Below, one piece after another: positions 26,746-36,270 of a stretch of 64,000 nucleotides of DNA. Position numbers and translations under genes: made by a program. This stretch comes from Nakamurella endophytica (lineage in GTDB: Bacteria > Actinomycetota > Actinomycetes > Mycobacteriales > Nakamurellaceae). The stretch's first letter is position 1. Each line of letters begins with the position of its first letter. The stretch covers positions 1-64,000 of the forward strand of contig NZ_BMNA01000004.1 in the NCBI RefSeq assembly GCF_014646215.1, given 5' to 3'. Under the pieces are notes generated by a model. It did no database searches, was not told the origin of the DNA, and saw nothing but the letters and a program-made list of their open reading frames with translations.

Positions 26746-27510
26746 ATGACCGGAGCCATCCGCCGCCGCTCGCTCGGCGCCGCCGTCTTCCCGGCGGTGG
26801 TGCTCCTCGGCGTCGGGGCCGGCATCGCCGCGGACCGCGGCGCCTCCCCCGTCGGACTGTGGGTCTTCGTATTGGTGCTGGCCGGCTGGGTGATCAGCCT
26901 GTGCCTGCACGAGTTCGCCCACTCGGTGGTCGCGCTGGCCGGCGGCGACGTGTCGGTCCGGGCCAAGGGGTACCTGACGCTCAACCCGCTGCGATACACC
27001 GACCCGGTCTTCAGCCTCGTCATCCCGGCACTGCTGCTGGCCGTCGGCGGCATCCCGCTGCCCGGTGGTGCGGTGCTCATCGAGAACCACCGGCTCCGGT
27101 ACCGCTGGTGGCCCAGCCTGGTGTCGGCCGCCGGACCGCTGACCAACCTGCTGGCCGGCATCGTGCTGACCCTCGCCGCGGCCGGGTCGACGCACGACGA
27201 CCGGATCACCGCCCTCGGCGCCGGGCTGGCCTTCCTGGCGGTGCTGCAGTTCGGCGCGGCGATCCTCAACGTGCTGCCGGTGCCCGGCCTCGACGGCTTC
27301 GGCATCCTCGCGCCGTTCCTCTCGCCGGCCGCGAACCGCGCCATCGCGCCGATCCGCCCCTGGGCCGGCCTGGCGCTCTTCGCCGTCCTGATCTCGGTGC
27401 CGCAGGCGTCCGGCTACCTGTTCCGCGGCGCCTTCGCCTTGTTCGACCTGTTCGGCGGCAGCCGCGGCGCCGCGGCCATCGGCCAGGGCCTCTTCCACTT
27501 CTGGAGCTGA
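26746..27510 (+). CDS. Site-2 protease-like M50 family membrane metalloprotease
   Basis: The product has 254 residues with about six hydrophobic segments. The zinc motif HEFAH is at 55-59 inside a membrane segment (WVISLCLHEFAHSVVAL), and the third ligand region is NVLPVPGLDGF (Asn175, Asp183), the usual NPxPxxDG variant. There is no PDZ or CBS domain, so it is the short S2P form. It would cleave membrane-embedded substrates such as anti-sigma factors, but the substrate is unknown. The ATG at 26746 has only a weak GGACGG upstream. Confidence 0.9.
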   Translation: MTGAIRRRSLGAAVFPAVVLLGVGAGIAADRGASPVGLWVFVLVLAGWVISLCLHEFAHSVVALAGGDVSVRAKGYLTLNPLRYTDPVFSLVIPALLLAVGGIPLPGGAVLIENHRLRYRWWPSLVSAAGPLTNLLAGIVLTLAAAGSTHDDRITALGAGLAFLAVLQFGAAILNVLPVPGLDGFGILAPFLSPAANRAIAPIRPWAGLALFAVLISVPQASGYLFRGAFALFDLFGGSRGAAAIGQGLFHFWS

Positions 27511-27745
27511 CGCCCGTCGGGGCGGGCATCGAGGCCACCCGACCAGCGAGGAAGCATCGGCCACCGGCCGCCGGATCCCGCGCCTGCCGGATCCGGGCCC
27601 GCCGGGTCCCGGCTCGGGCGGCGACAGGTGCGGTGGCGGGTCGGTGGGCCGGGTCGGTGCCCGGTCGGTGCCGGGTCGGTGCCGGGTTGTGCATCGGGTC
27701 GGCGGCCCGCGGCCCGGTCCGGGCGGTCTGGCAGGATCGGCGGCC

Positions 27746-28840
27746 GTGAGGATCTGCGTGCTGACCGGAGGTGTCGGCGGCGCCAGGTTCCTGCTCGGCG
27801 TCAAGGCCTACCTCGGCTGGGATCCGGTCGGCCCGCGGCCGGACGGGTCCGCCGACCGCGTCCAGGCCGTCGTCAACACGGCGGACGACATCCGCCTACA
27901 CGGTCTGCAGGTCTGCCCGGACCTCGACTCCTGCCTCTACACCCTGTCCGGCGCGGCCGACGTGCAGCGCGGCTGGGGGCGGGTCGACGAGACCTGGACG
28001 GTCGCCGGCGAGCTGGCCGCCTACGGCGCCGAGGCCCCGTGGTTCTCGCTCGGCGACCGGGACATCGCCACCCACCTGGTGCGGACCCGCATGCTCTCGG
28101 CCGGGTACCCGCTCTCCCAGGTGACGGCGGCGATCGCGGAGCGCTGGCAGCCGGGTGTCGAGCTGCTGCCGATGACCGACGACCGGGTCGAGACCCACGT
28201 CGTCGTCGCGGACCCCGCCTGGCGACCGCCGGCCGGGACCGGCACCGGCACCGATGGATCGCCGGCCGGCAGGGGCACCGACGGATCGCCGGCCGGCACC
28301 GGCGGGGGCGCCGCGGGAGCGGCCGGGGCTCCGCCGGTGGCGCTGCACTTCCAGGAGTGGTGGGTGCGGTACCAGGCCGCGCTGCCGGCGCAGCAGATCC
28401 TGCCGGTCGGCGCGGACGCCGCGCGGCCGGGCCCGGGCGTGCTGGACGCGCTGCGCGAGGCGGACCTGGTGCTCCTCGCCCCGTCCAACCCCGTCGTGTC
28501 CGTCGGGACCATCCTCGCGGTGCCCGGCATCCGCCAGGCGCTCGTCGACTCTCCCGCGCCGGTGGTGGCGGTGGCCCCGCTCATCGGCGGCGCGCCGGTC
28601 CGCGGGCACGCCGACGCGTGCCTGGCCGCGATCGGCGTCGCCAGCACCGCCGAGGCCGTCGGCCGGTACTACGGCGCCCGGTCGGCCGGCGGGCTGCTGG
28701 ACGGCTACCTGATCGCCGAGGGCGACGACGCCGACGTCCCCGGCGTGCGGGTGGCGCAGGCGCCGCTGCTGATGACCGGACCCGCCGCCACCGCCGCGAT
28801 GGTGGCCCGCTGCGTGGAGCTCGCCGGTGTCCGCCGCTGA
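27746..28840 (+). CDS. fbiA: 2-phospho-L-lactate transferase (coenzyme F420 synthesis) with linker insert
   Basis: FbiA/CofD transfers the phosphoenolpyruvate- or phospholactate-nucleotide moiety onto Fo to give F420-0 or its dehydro form. The 364-residue product opens [20 protein letters not shown] and has [58 protein letters not shown] and a conserved C-terminus. Residues about 161-197 are an extra Gly/Thr/Ser-rich insert with GTDGSPAG repeats, probably a surface loop. CAGGAT eight bases before the GTG at 27746 suggests a leaderless mRNA. It overlaps fbiB by 14 bp. Confidence 0.95.
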   Translation: MRICVLTGGVGGARFLLGVKAYLGWDPVGPRPDGSADRVQAVVNTADDIRLHGLQVCPDLDSCLYTLSGAADVQRGWGRVDETWTVAGELAAYGAEAPWFSLGDRDIATHLVRTRMLSAGYPLSQVTAAIAERWQPGVELLPMTDDRVETHVVVADPAWRPPAGTGTGTDGSPAGRGTDGSPAGTGGGAAGAAGAPPVALHFQEWWVRYQAALPAQQILPVGADAARPGPGVLDALREADLVLLAPSNPVVSVGTILAVPGIRQALVDSPAPVVAVAPLIGGAPVRGHADACLAAIGVASTAEAVGRYYGARSAGGLLDGYLIAEGDDADVPGVRVAQAPLLMTGPAATAAMVARCVELAGVRR

Positions 28841-30212
28841 TCCGGCCGGCGAGGGGCCCGGCCCGACCACCGACCTGTCCGTCGCACCGGCGCCGGCCGG
28901 GCTCAGCGTCCTGCCGGTGACCGGCCTGCCCGACTTCCGCCCCGGCGACGACCTGGCCGGGGCCATCGCGGCCGCGGCGCCGTGGATCGCCGACGGCGAC
29001 GTGCTCGTCGTCACCTCGAAGGTGCTCAGCAAGGTCGAGGGGGCGCTGGTCCCGGCCCCGACCGATCCCGAGGAGCGGGACGCGCTGCGGCGCCGGTTGA
29101 TCGACCAGGAGACCGTCCGGCTGGTCGCCGCGGTGGGCCGGACACGGATCGTGGAGAACCGGCTCGGCATCGTCGCGGCGGCCGCCGGCGTCGACGCCTC
29201 GAACGTGCACGGCGACGAGCTCGCCCTGCTGCCGGCCGACCCGGACGCGTCCGCCGCCGCCCTGGTCCGCTGGTTCGCCGACCGCGGCCGGCGGGTGGGC
29301 GTCGTCGTCACCGACACCCAGGGCCGGGCCTGGCGCAACGGCGTCACCGACGTCGCGATCGGCGCTGCCGGCGTGCTGGTCCTGGAGGACCACCGCGGCG
29401 GGGTCGACCGGTTCGGCAACGAGCTGGTGGTCACCCAGGTCGCGCTCGGCGACGAGATCGCGGCCGCCGGCGACCTGGTGAAGGGCAAGCTCGCGGGCGT
29501 GCCGGTCGCCGTGCTGCGCGGGTTGGACGCGCCGGGCGCGCCCGCGGCAGGTCCCGGCGCCGCCTCGCTCATCCGGCCCGCCGCCGAGGACCTGTTCCGG
29601 CTCGGCACCGACCTGGCCGTGGCGCAGGGCCGCCGGGAGGCCGTGCTGCTGCGCCGGACCGTCCGCGAGTTCGCCGACGAGCCGGTGGATCCCGAGGTCC
29701 TGGCCCGCTGTGTGGCCGTCGCGCACACCGCGCCGGCGCCGCACCACACCGACCCGGTGCGCTTCGTGCACCTGGTCGACCGCCGCCAGGAGCTGTTCGA
29801 GGCGTTGCTCGCCGACTGGCGGGCCGACCTGGCCGCCGACGGCTGGCCGGACGACCGCATCGAGCGGCGGGTGGCCCGCGGGCGGGTGCTGTGGGACGCG
29901 CCCGCCGTGGTCCTGCCCTTCGTCACCGGCGACGGGCGGCACGACTACCCGGACCGGCGCCGCCGGGACGCCGAGCGGACCATGTTCACGGTGGCCGGCG
30001 GGGCCGCCGTGCAAGCCCTGCTGGTGGCCCTGGCCGTCGAGGGTCTGGGCTCGGCGTGGATCTCGTCCACGATCTTCGCGCCGGACACGGTGCGCCGGGT
30101 GCTCGACCTGCCCGCGGACTGGGAGCCGCTGGGCGGGGTCGCCGTGGGCCGCCCGCGCTCCCCCGTCCCGCTCCGGCCCGCGCCCCAGCAGGACCGGCTG
30201 GTGCGCCGGTGA
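28827..30212 (+). CDS. fbiB: F420:gamma-glutamyl ligase / FMN-dependent reductase fusion
   Basis: The product has 461 residues. The N-terminal CofE-like domain (about 25-255) adds glutamates to F420-0 and has [37 protein letters not shown] and [19 protein letters not shown]. The C-terminal nitroreductase-type domain (about 268-461; [56 protein letters not shown]) reduces dehydro-F420-0 with FMNH2. This fusion is typical of Actinobacteria. The GTG at 28827 lies inside the end of fbiA, which implies coupling. Confidence 0.96.
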   Translation: MSAADPAGEGPGPTTDLSVAPAPAGLSVLPVTGLPDFRPGDDLAGAIAAAAPWIADGDVLVVTSKVLSKVEGALVPAPTDPEERDALRRRLIDQETVRLVAAVGRTRIVENRLGIVAAAAGVDASNVHGDELALLPADPDASAAALVRWFADRGRRVGVVVTDTQGRAWRNGVTDVAIGAAGVLVLEDHRGGVDRFGNELVVTQVALGDEIAAAGDLVKGKLAGVPVAVLRGLDAPGAPAAGPGAASLIRPAAEDLFRLGTDLAVAQGRREAVLLRRTVREFADEPVDPEVLARCVAVAHTAPAPHHTDPVRFVHLVDRRQELFEALLADWRADLAADGWPDDRIERRVARGRVLWDAPAVVLPFVTGDGRHDYPDRRRRDAERTMFTVAGGAAVQALLVALAVEGLGSAWISSTIFAPDTVRRVLDLPADWEPLGGVAVGRPRSPVPLRPAPQQDRLVRR

Positions 30213-30231
30213 CGCGCGCACCGTCGCCCCG

Positions 30232-30786
30232 ATGACCGCGGCGGCCCTGCACCGGGACGCCCGCCGGGTGCTCGCCGGCTGGCGGGCGCCGGACCGGTCC
30301 CAGGCGGCGCTGGCCGAGGCGTACCTGGGCTTCCTGGACGCCCGGGAGGACGCCTGCTCGCGGTCGTGCGTGCCCGGCCACCTGACCGCCAGCGCCCTGG
30401 TGCTGGACGCGAGCGGCCGGTCCGCCCTGCTGACGCTGCACCCGCGGGTGGGCCGGTGGCTGCAGCTGGGCGGGCACTGCGAGCCCGCGGACATCGGTCT
30501 TGCGGCGGCCGCGCTGCGGGAGGCGACCGAGGAGTCCGGCATCGACGGCCTCGAGTGGGTCCGGCCCGACCCGGTGCACCTGGACGTGCACCCGATCACC
30601 TGCTCGCTCGGTGTCCCGACCCGGCACTTCGACGTCCAGTTCCTGCTGCGGGCGCCGGCCGGCGCCGTCCCGGTGCGGTCCGCCGAGTCGCACGACCTGG
30701 CCTTCCACCCGCTGGACCGGCTGCGCGGCGCCGGGGACCTCGATCCCGGCCTGCGGGCGCTGCTCGCGGCGGCCGCCGGCGACTGA
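30232..30786 (+). CDS. Nudix hydrolase
   Basis: The product has 184 residues. The Nudix region reads LGGHCEPADIGLAAAALREATEESGI. The REATEES half is canonical, while the glycine/glutamate half is shifted by a residue, as in the GGHCEP subgroup. VHPITCSLGVPTRHFDVQFLL supplies the following strands. Nudix enzymes cleave nucleoside diphosphates linked to another moiety; the substrate is unknown. The gene starts 19 bp after fbiB on the same strand, so a shared transcript is likely, and the same order occurs in relatives. Confidence 0.9.
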   Translation: MTAAALHRDARRVLAGWRAPDRSQAALAEAYLGFLDAREDACSRSCVPGHLTASALVLDASGRSALLTLHPRVGRWLQLGGHCEPADIGLAAAALREATEESGIDGLEWVRPDPVHLDVHPITCSLGVPTRHFDVQFLLRAPAGAVPVRSAESHDLAFHPLDRLRGAGDLDPGLRALLAAAAGD

Positions 30787-30899
30787 CCACCGCGCCGGAC
30801 CTGGCGCGCCGGCCCGGGACCGTGTCGCAGGACCGGCCGACCCGTCGGTCCGACCTGCGGTGACGGTGGCCGTCCAGGTCGCGGTGCTAACTTCCGTCC

Positions 30900-32879
30900 G
30901 TGCAGCACAGCCCCGGTGACGGCGGACCGGCCTCCCGGGACGAGAGCTCCACGGCAGGGCAGCCGGACCCCGGCGGGCCGCTCCCGACGGACCCGCAGGG
31001 TGCCCGCTCCGGGCCGGACACCGACTCCCTGCCCCGCGTCGCCGACGCCACCGCACCGGCCGGCGGGACCGACCTCACCGCCACCGGCAGCGCCGCCACC
31101 GACCTCATCACCACCGGCAGCGCCGAGCCCGCGACCGTCCCGACGCCCACCGTCCCGGCACCGACCATCCCGGCACCGGCACCGGCCGGCACCGCGGTGT
31201 CCTCACCCGACGGCCGGCCGGTCCCGTCCGGGTCGCACCCGGCCAGCACCCCGCCCGCCCTTCGCCGCCGGGCGCGGCTGGCGGTGACCGCGGCCACCCT
31301 GCTGTTCGCGGCGCTGTGCCTGGGCTACCTGGTCAACACGCCGCCGCTGGTGTCGCCGGACGAGCTGTACCACTTCGACCGGGTCATCGCCGCCGAGCAC
31401 GGGCAGATCGTCCTGGATCCCACGGAGATCAACGTCAGCAAGGGCGCCCGCGGCGTCGAGGGCCGCCTCGTGGTCAGCCTGATGCGCCGGTCCGGGCCGT
31501 CCTGGGCGCAGTTCACGCCGTTGATGCGGGACCAGCGGCCCTCGCTGGACGCGCTCGGCGGCAACTCGCGGTCGCCGAAGCGGGACGTCTCCAACTACAT
31601 GACGCAGCACCCCCCGCTGTACTACGCGCTGATGGGTGCCGTCGCCTGGGCGCTCCCGGGCGCCGACCGGATGGCTGCCGACAAGCTGATCTTCCTGCTC
31701 CGGCTGTTCAACGTGCTGCTGCTGCTGCCGTTGCCGCTGCTGTTCCACCGCGCGGCCCGCAACCTGCTGGGCGAGGGGCCGGTCGCCATGACGGCGGCCT
31801 TCCTGCCGCTGCTGGTCGCCGGACTGGCCCGGAGCGCCGCCACCATCAACAACGACAACCTGGCGTTCCTGCTGGGCGCGGCGGTCTTCGCGCTGTCCAT
31901 GCGGGTGCTGCGCGGCGACACCGGCGTGCGTACCGCGGCCTGGATCGCCGTGCTGTGCGTGGCGGCTTCGCTGACCAAGTCGACGGTGCTGATGGTGCTG
32001 GTCGTCGTGCCGATCGCCTACGGCATCCGGGCGCTGCGAGCGCGGCGGCTGCCGCGCTGGCCGACGCTCGCCGTGCTGGTCGCCGGAGCGGCGGGCGCCG
32101 CGGTGTGGTGGGTCCGCAACCTGGTGCTGTTCCACGCCGTGCAGCCGAACGCCTGGGGCAGCCAGTTCGCCAGGGCGCAGGGCAGCCCGCGGACGCCGGA
32201 CAACCCGCCGGACTGGGACCGGTTCTGGTCGACCGTCCGCTTCGCGCTGCCCAGCCGGCTCTGGGGAGCGCTCGGCATCCTCGAACCGCCTCGGCTGCCC
32301 ACACCGATGGTCGTCACCCTGACCACCGTCACCGTGCTGGCCGCGCTGTTCGCCGTGGCGACGCAGCGCGGGCTGCGCTGGGAGTTCGCCGCACTGTTCG
32401 CCGTGCCGCTCGCGTCGCTGGTGATGGTGGTGTGGCAGTCCTACCGGCACTACCTGGCCTACGTCGCCATCGCCGCGATCCAGGGGCGCTACGCCTACCC
32501 CGCCCTGATCGGCCTGCTGCTGCCGATCGCGGTGCTCGTCGTGGCACTGCTGGGCAGGTTCCGGCGCTGGGCGCCGGCGCTGGTGGCGGCGGCCGGGCTG
32601 CTGGTCACCGGTTGGGGGCTCTACGCCTCGGTCGAGTACACCTGGCTGGTCCGCGGCCGCGCGCTGGTGCCCTCGGACTGGGGCACCGCGCTGCGCAATC
32701 TGGCCGGCTTCTTCCCGTGGGCGCCGTGGGTGCTGGGCGGCATCGGCGTGGTCACGGCCGCGCTGGCGGTGGCCGGCGTCGTCGCGACGGTGCTCTCCTG
32801 CCGCCGCCTCCCGCCCGGCCCGCCGCCGGCGGCACCGGCGGACGGGTTCCGGCCGGTGCCGGCGGCGGTGGGCGCCTGA
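30900..32879 (+). CDS. DUF2142-type polytopic membrane protein (GT-C-like)
   Basis: The product has 659 residues. Residues 1-120 are Pro/Thr/Ala-rich and probably cytoplasmic. About ten membrane helices follow. SPDELYHFDR in the first loop, YMTQHPPLYYALMG, ATINNDNLAFLLGA and the late IQGRYAYPALIG are DUF2142 signatures, and the layout resembles GT-C glycosyltransferases that use lipid-linked sugars. TAACTT ends six bases before the GTG at 30900, so the mRNA is probably leaderless. Its neighbours, the NDP-sugar and glycosyltransferase genes, support a role in cell-surface glycans, which is inference. Confidence 0.85.
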   Translation: MQHSPGDGGPASRDESSTAGQPDPGGPLPTDPQGARSGPDTDSLPRVADATAPAGGTDLTATGSAATDLITTGSAEPATVPTPTVPAPTIPAPAPAGTAVSSPDGRPVPSGSHPASTPPALRRRARLAVTAATLLFAALCLGYLVNTPPLVSPDELYHFDRVIAAEHGQIVLDPTEINVSKGARGVEGRLVVSLMRRSGPSWAQFTPLMRDQRPSLDALGGNSRSPKRDVSNYMTQHPPLYYALMGAVAWALPGADRMAADKLIFLLRLFNVLLLLPLPLLFHRAARNLLGEGPVAMTAAFLPLLVAGLARSAATINNDNLAFLLGAAVFALSMRVLRGDTGVRTAAWIAVLCVAASLTKSTVLMVLVVVPIAYGIRALRARRLPRWPTLAVLVAGAAGAAVWWVRNLVLFHAVQPNAWGSQFARAQGSPRTPDNPPDWDRFWSTVRFALPSRLWGALGILEPPRLPTPMVVTLTTVTVLAALFAVATQRGLRWEFAALFAVPLASLVMVVWQSYRHYLAYVAIAAIQGRYAYPALIGLLLPIAVLVVALLGRFRRWAPALVAAAGLLVTGWGLYASVEYTWLVRGRALVPSDWGTALRNLAGFFPWAPWVLGGIGVVTAALAVAGVVATVLSCRRLPPGPPPAAPADGFRPVPAAVGA

Positions 32880-32895
32880 GGCGGGCGCCCGACCG

Positions 32896-34014
32896 TCAGG
32901 ACGCGTCGGAGGAGAACCGGACGCCGGCCTCGGGCAGCTCGACACCGGGCCAGACCCGGATGCCGCCCAGCAGCTCGCACCGAGGGCCGACCACGGCGTC
33001 GTCACCGATGACCGCGTCGGCGACGACGGCGCCGGCGCCGATCCGGGCCCGCGCGCCGATCACCGACCGGGTCACCGTCGCCCCGGCCTCGATGACCGCA
33101 CCGTCGAACACGACCGATCCGGCCACCGCCGCGTCGTCGCCGACGGAGACGTCGCGGCCCAGGGCGGTGCCGCCGGTGAGCGTGGCCGTCGGCGCGACAA
33201 CCGCCCCGGGCAGCGTCAGCACGTCGCCGGCGGGGGCGGGCAGCGCGGAGGTCGGGGCGATGCCGCGGACCAGGTCCGCCGAGCCCTGGACGAACGCGGC
33301 CGGGGTGCCCAGGTCCAACCAGTACGACGAGTCGACGTAGCCGTAGACGCGGGCGTCGCCGGCCAGCAGGCCGGGGAAGGTCTCGCGCTCGACGGAGACC
33401 ACCCGGCCCGCCGGGATGGACTCGATCACCGTCCGCTGGAACAGGTAGCAGCCGGCGTTGATCTGGTCGGTCGGCGGGTTCTCGGTCTTCTCCAGGAACG
33501 CCTGCACCCGCCCGTCCGGATCGGTGGGCACGGAGCCGAACGCGGACGGGTCGTCGACCTTGGTCAGGTGCAGCGTGACGTCGGCCTGCTGGCGGCGGTG
33601 GAAGTCGATCATGCCCGTCAGGTCCACACCGGACAGGATGTCGCCGTTGAAGATCATCACGGTCGGCGCGGAGACCCGGTCGAGCACGTTGCGGATGGCG
33701 CCGCCGGTGCCCAGCGGGGAGTCCTCGATGACGTAGTCGATCTCCAGGCCGAACCGGGAGCCGTCGCCGAAGTAGCCGGAGAAGGTCTCGGCGCGGTAGC
33801 TGGTGCCCAGCACGACGCGGCGGATGCCGGCGGCGCGCACCCGGGACAGCAGGTGCTCGAGGAACGGCGCGCCGGCCGTCGGCAGCATCGGCTTGGCCGC
33901 CGACAGGGTCAGCGGGCGCAGGCGGGTGCCCTTGCCGCCGACGAGGATCACCGCCTCGACGTCGTCCGCGCCGTCGGCCGGGCGGATCGGGTCACTGGTC
34001 ACGGCATCGCTCAT
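32896..34014 (-). CDS. Mannose-1-phosphate guanylyltransferase-like sugar nucleotidyltransferase
   Basis: The product has 372 residues. The nucleotidyltransferase domain (about 18-250) has AVILVGGKGTRLRPLTLSAAK, the metal site FNGDILSGVDL and VQAFLEKTENPPTDQINAGCY. A left-handed beta-helix follows (about 275-372; GRDVSVGDDAAVAGSVVFDG, ARIGAGAVVADAVIGDDAVV). The order and length match the actinobacterial GDP-mannose pyrophosphorylase called ManB or ManC (Rv3264c type), but glucose-1-phosphate uridylyl- or thymidylyltransferase activity cannot be ruled out by eye. The ATG at 34014 gives MSDAVTSDP. It lies convergent to the DUF2142 gene, 16 bp from its stop. Confidence 0.88.
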   Translation of the reverse strand: MSDAVTSDPIRPADGADDVEAVILVGGKGTRLRPLTLSAAKPMLPTAGAPFLEHLLSRVRAAGIRRVVLGTSYRAETFSGYFGDGSRFGLEIDYVIEDSPLGTGGAIRNVLDRVSAPTVMIFNGDILSGVDLTGMIDFHRRQQADVTLHLTKVDDPSAFGSVPTDPDGRVQAFLEKTENPPTDQINAGCYLFQRTVIESIPAGRVVSVERETFPGLLAGDARVYGYVDSSYWLDLGTPAAFVQGSADLVRGIAPTSALPAPAGDVLTLPGAVVAPTATLTGGTALGRDVSVGDDAAVAGSVVFDGAVIEAGATVTRSVIGARARIGAGAVVADAVIGDDAVVGPRCELLGGIRVWPGVELPEAGVRFSSDAS

Positions 34015-34652
34015 GTCGGGTGTCGTCCCTGCTCTCTCGGGTCGGTGGCTCGAGGTCTGGTGCGGTTGCGGTTGCGGTGCCGGCGGCGCACTGCCGGGGC
34101 CGTGGCGGTGTCGCCCGTGGGCGGCCCGCGGGCGGGCACGGTCGAGGAGTCGCGACGACACCCTCTGGTTCGCCGGGCGGGGCTCCGGCGTTTCGCCGAC
34201 GGTGGCCCACCGTGGCCGCCGCACTGCGCGGGGTGTGCGGAACGGCCCGCGACGGGACCGTGGGCACGGCCGGGGCGGCCGGACGGCGGCGCCGGTCGCG
34301 GATCGCAGCACCGCGACCGCCGGAACCCGCGGGCATCGGTGCCCTCGGCCACTATGGCGGCCCGGGCCGCCCGCGTCGAGCCGGTGTGACCCACTTCCGG
34401 AACGGACACCAGGCACCCGGCGACGCCGTCGGCCGCTCCGACCGGCCCGGATCGGCGGGCATCGCCGCAGCCCGGAGCGCCCGCCATTGTGGCCGCACGG
34501 CCGGGGCGGACCGGCGGTCGGAACCAGGGGTGGGCGTCGGGGCAGCGGTGCCGGGCGGGCGGCGACTTGGCGGGCGGCGACAGAGGGCGGACCCGCCGGC
34601 CGTGCGACGCAGCGTCCGACCAGGCGGTCCGGAAACGGAGCCTGCGAAGGGC
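34015..34652. other. 638-bp gap between rmlA and the guanylyltransferase
   Basis: Several frames stay open on both strands, but their Arg/Pro/Gly/Ser-rich products without domain signals look like GC-rich shadows. CACAAT and CATAGT boxes on the minus strand (about 34490 and 34357) could be -10 elements for the guanylyltransferase; no good -35 is seen. A short TGCGGT-type repeat lies near 34060-34078. No RNA gene or mobile element is recognised. Confidence 0.4.
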
Positions 34653-35534
34653 TCAGCCCGTGGCGCCGGCGTTCCGGGCGACGTCGATCACGTACTGGCC
34701 GTAGGGCGACTTGCCCATGGCCCGGCCGAGCCGCAGGCAGGTGTCGGCGTCGATGAACCCCTGCGCGAGGGCGATCTCCTCCAGGCACGAGATCCGGATG
34801 CCCTGCCGGTGCTCGAGGACCTGCACGAACTCCCCGGCCTCGAGCAGCGAGTCGTGCGTCCCGGTGTCGAGCCAGGCGAACCCGCGGCCCAGATCGACCA
34901 GCGACGCCTTGCCGGCCTGCACGTAGATGTTGTTCAGGTCGGTGATCTCCAGCTCGCCGCGGGCGCTCGGCTGGAGCGTCGCGGCGTGGCCGAGCACGTC
35001 GTTGTCGTACAGGTACAGGCCGGTGATCGCCAGGTTCGACTTGGGGCGCGCCGGCTTCTCCTCGATCGAGACGAGGCGGCCCTGCTCGTCGCGCTCGCCG
35101 ACGCCGTAGCGCTCCGGGTCGCGGACCGGGTAGCCGAAGACCACGCAGCCGTCGATGTCGGCGGCGGCCCGCCGCATCGTCGCGGAGAAGCCCTGGCCGT
35201 AGAAGATGTTGTCGCCCAGCACCAGGGCGGCGGAGTCGTCCCCGACGTGGTCGGCGCCGATGATGAACGCCTGCGCCAGGCCGTTCGGCTCGGGCTGCAC
35301 CGCGTAGCTCAGGGTGAGGCCCCAGTCGCTGCCGTCGCCGAGCAGGCGCCGGAAGCCGGCGTTGTCCTCGGGCGTGGTGATCACCAGGATCTCCCGGATC
35401 CCGGCCAGCATCAGCACGGACAGCGGGTAGTAGATCATCGGCTTGTCGTAGACCGGCAGCAGCTGCTTGGAGACCGCCTTGGTCACCGGGTGCAGCCGGG
35501 TCCCGGCCCCACCGGCCAGCACGATGCCCTTCAT
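34653..35534 (-). CDS. rmlA: Glucose-1-phosphate thymidylyltransferase
   Basis: It makes dTDP-glucose, the first step to dTDP-rhamnose. The 293-residue product begins [18 protein letters not shown] and contains [86 protein letters not shown] and GKSPYGQYV, all RmlA hallmarks at standard length. rmlD and rmlB are 28 kb away at the end of the window and rmlC is not seen. A TAGGGT box at 35602-35597 may be its -10. Confidence 0.97.
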   Translation of the reverse strand: MKGIVLAGGAGTRLHPVTKAVSKQLLPVYDKPMIYYPLSVLMLAGIREILVITTPEDNAGFRRLLGDGSDWGLTLSYAVQPEPNGLAQAFIIGADHVGDDSAALVLGDNIFYGQGFSATMRRAAADIDGCVVFGYPVRDPERYGVGERDEQGRLVSIEEKPARPKSNLAITGLYLYDNDVLGHAATLQPSARGELEITDLNNIYVQAGKASLVDLGRGFAWLDTGTHDSLLEAGEFVQVLEHRQGIRISCLEEIALAQGFIDADTCLRLGRAMGKSPYGQYVIDVARNAGATG

Positions 35535-35877
35535 CCGCGGTCCTCACCTCTCGTCGACGGCCACGGCGGATCGGCTCTGGCCGCGGACCAGCCCGGACCC
35601 TACCGGAGCGGTCCGTGAGGGCGGCTCACCGTCCGTCGTGAGGTCCGGCCGCCCGCCGGCCGGCCGGGACCGCGCGTCCGCCGGCCGGAATGGTCAGTAA
35701 CGACGTCGACAGCGCGGGCCGGCCTCTACCCGTCCGGACCACCGTCGCCGCAGCGAAACCCTCGGTCCGTCCGGTACCGCTGGGACAGGCGGTACTGGTG
35801 GGACACGCCGGACGACGTCCCCCGCGCCCTCGGCCGGCGTTCCTAGCCTTGCCGGCACGGGGCGATCGGAGGCAGCG
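35535..35877. other. 343-bp divergent gap upstream of rmlA and the small ORF
   Basis: It contains the TAGGGT box for rmlA (minus strand, 35602-35597) and a TAGCCT box at 35844-35849 on the plus strand, 28 bp before the small ORF. Neither has an evident -35. Apart from short inverted CCGGCCGG-type sequences, nothing else is recognised. Confidence 0.4.
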
Positions 35878-36063
35878 ATGCGCGGTGTGGAACGGGCCCA
35901 GCGGATCCTGGACGCGGCACGCGCCCGGCACGCCGGCATCGCGACCCCCGGGTGGGTCACGTCGCCGATGGACACGTCCGGGACGGTGACGCTGTCCGCG
36001 GCGTTCATCGCCTCCTGCGAGCCCGGTGCCGCCGCGCGGCGCCGCCCCGGCAGCACGGACTGA
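35878..36063 (+). CDS. Small hypothetical protein
   Basis: The product has 61 residues: a helical, basic first part (MRGVERAQRILDAARARH), then GIATPGWVTSPMDTSGTVTL, SAAFIASCEPG and an Arg-rich end. I do not recognise a family. It has a strong ribosome binding site (GGAGG, five bases before ATG), a TAGCCT box upstream, and third codon positions rich in G and C like the real genes, which together argue that it is expressed. It stands alone on the plus strand between rmlA and the polysaccharide locus. Confidence 0.55.
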   Translation: MRGVERAQRILDAARARHAGIATPGWVTSPMDTSGTVTLSAAFIASCEPGAAARRRPGSTD

Positions 36064-36170
36064 CCGCCGGCGCGGATCCTCGGCGTCGTCCGGAGCGTCC
36101 GCGCGGTCGGGATCCGGGCACGCGGCGCCGCCGCGCGGTCCGCAGGGGCGGGTGACGAGCAGCGCCGGCG

Positions 36171-36266
36171 GGCCACCGCGGGCCGGTGGACGGCAGCACC
36201 TGGGCCACCACGGGCGGGTGGCCGGCAGCACCTGGGCCACCGCGGGCGGGTGGCCGGCAGCGCCCC
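36171..36266. repeat. 32-bp tandem repeat, three copies
   Basis: Copies start at 36171, 36203 and 36235. The shared pattern is GGCCACC-CGGGC-GGTGG followed by CGGCAGCACCTG. The last copy runs to the stop codon of the adjacent glycosyltransferase. It lies in the non-coding gap after the small ORF. No function is evident. Confidence 0.75.
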
Positions 36267-36270
36267 GGGA

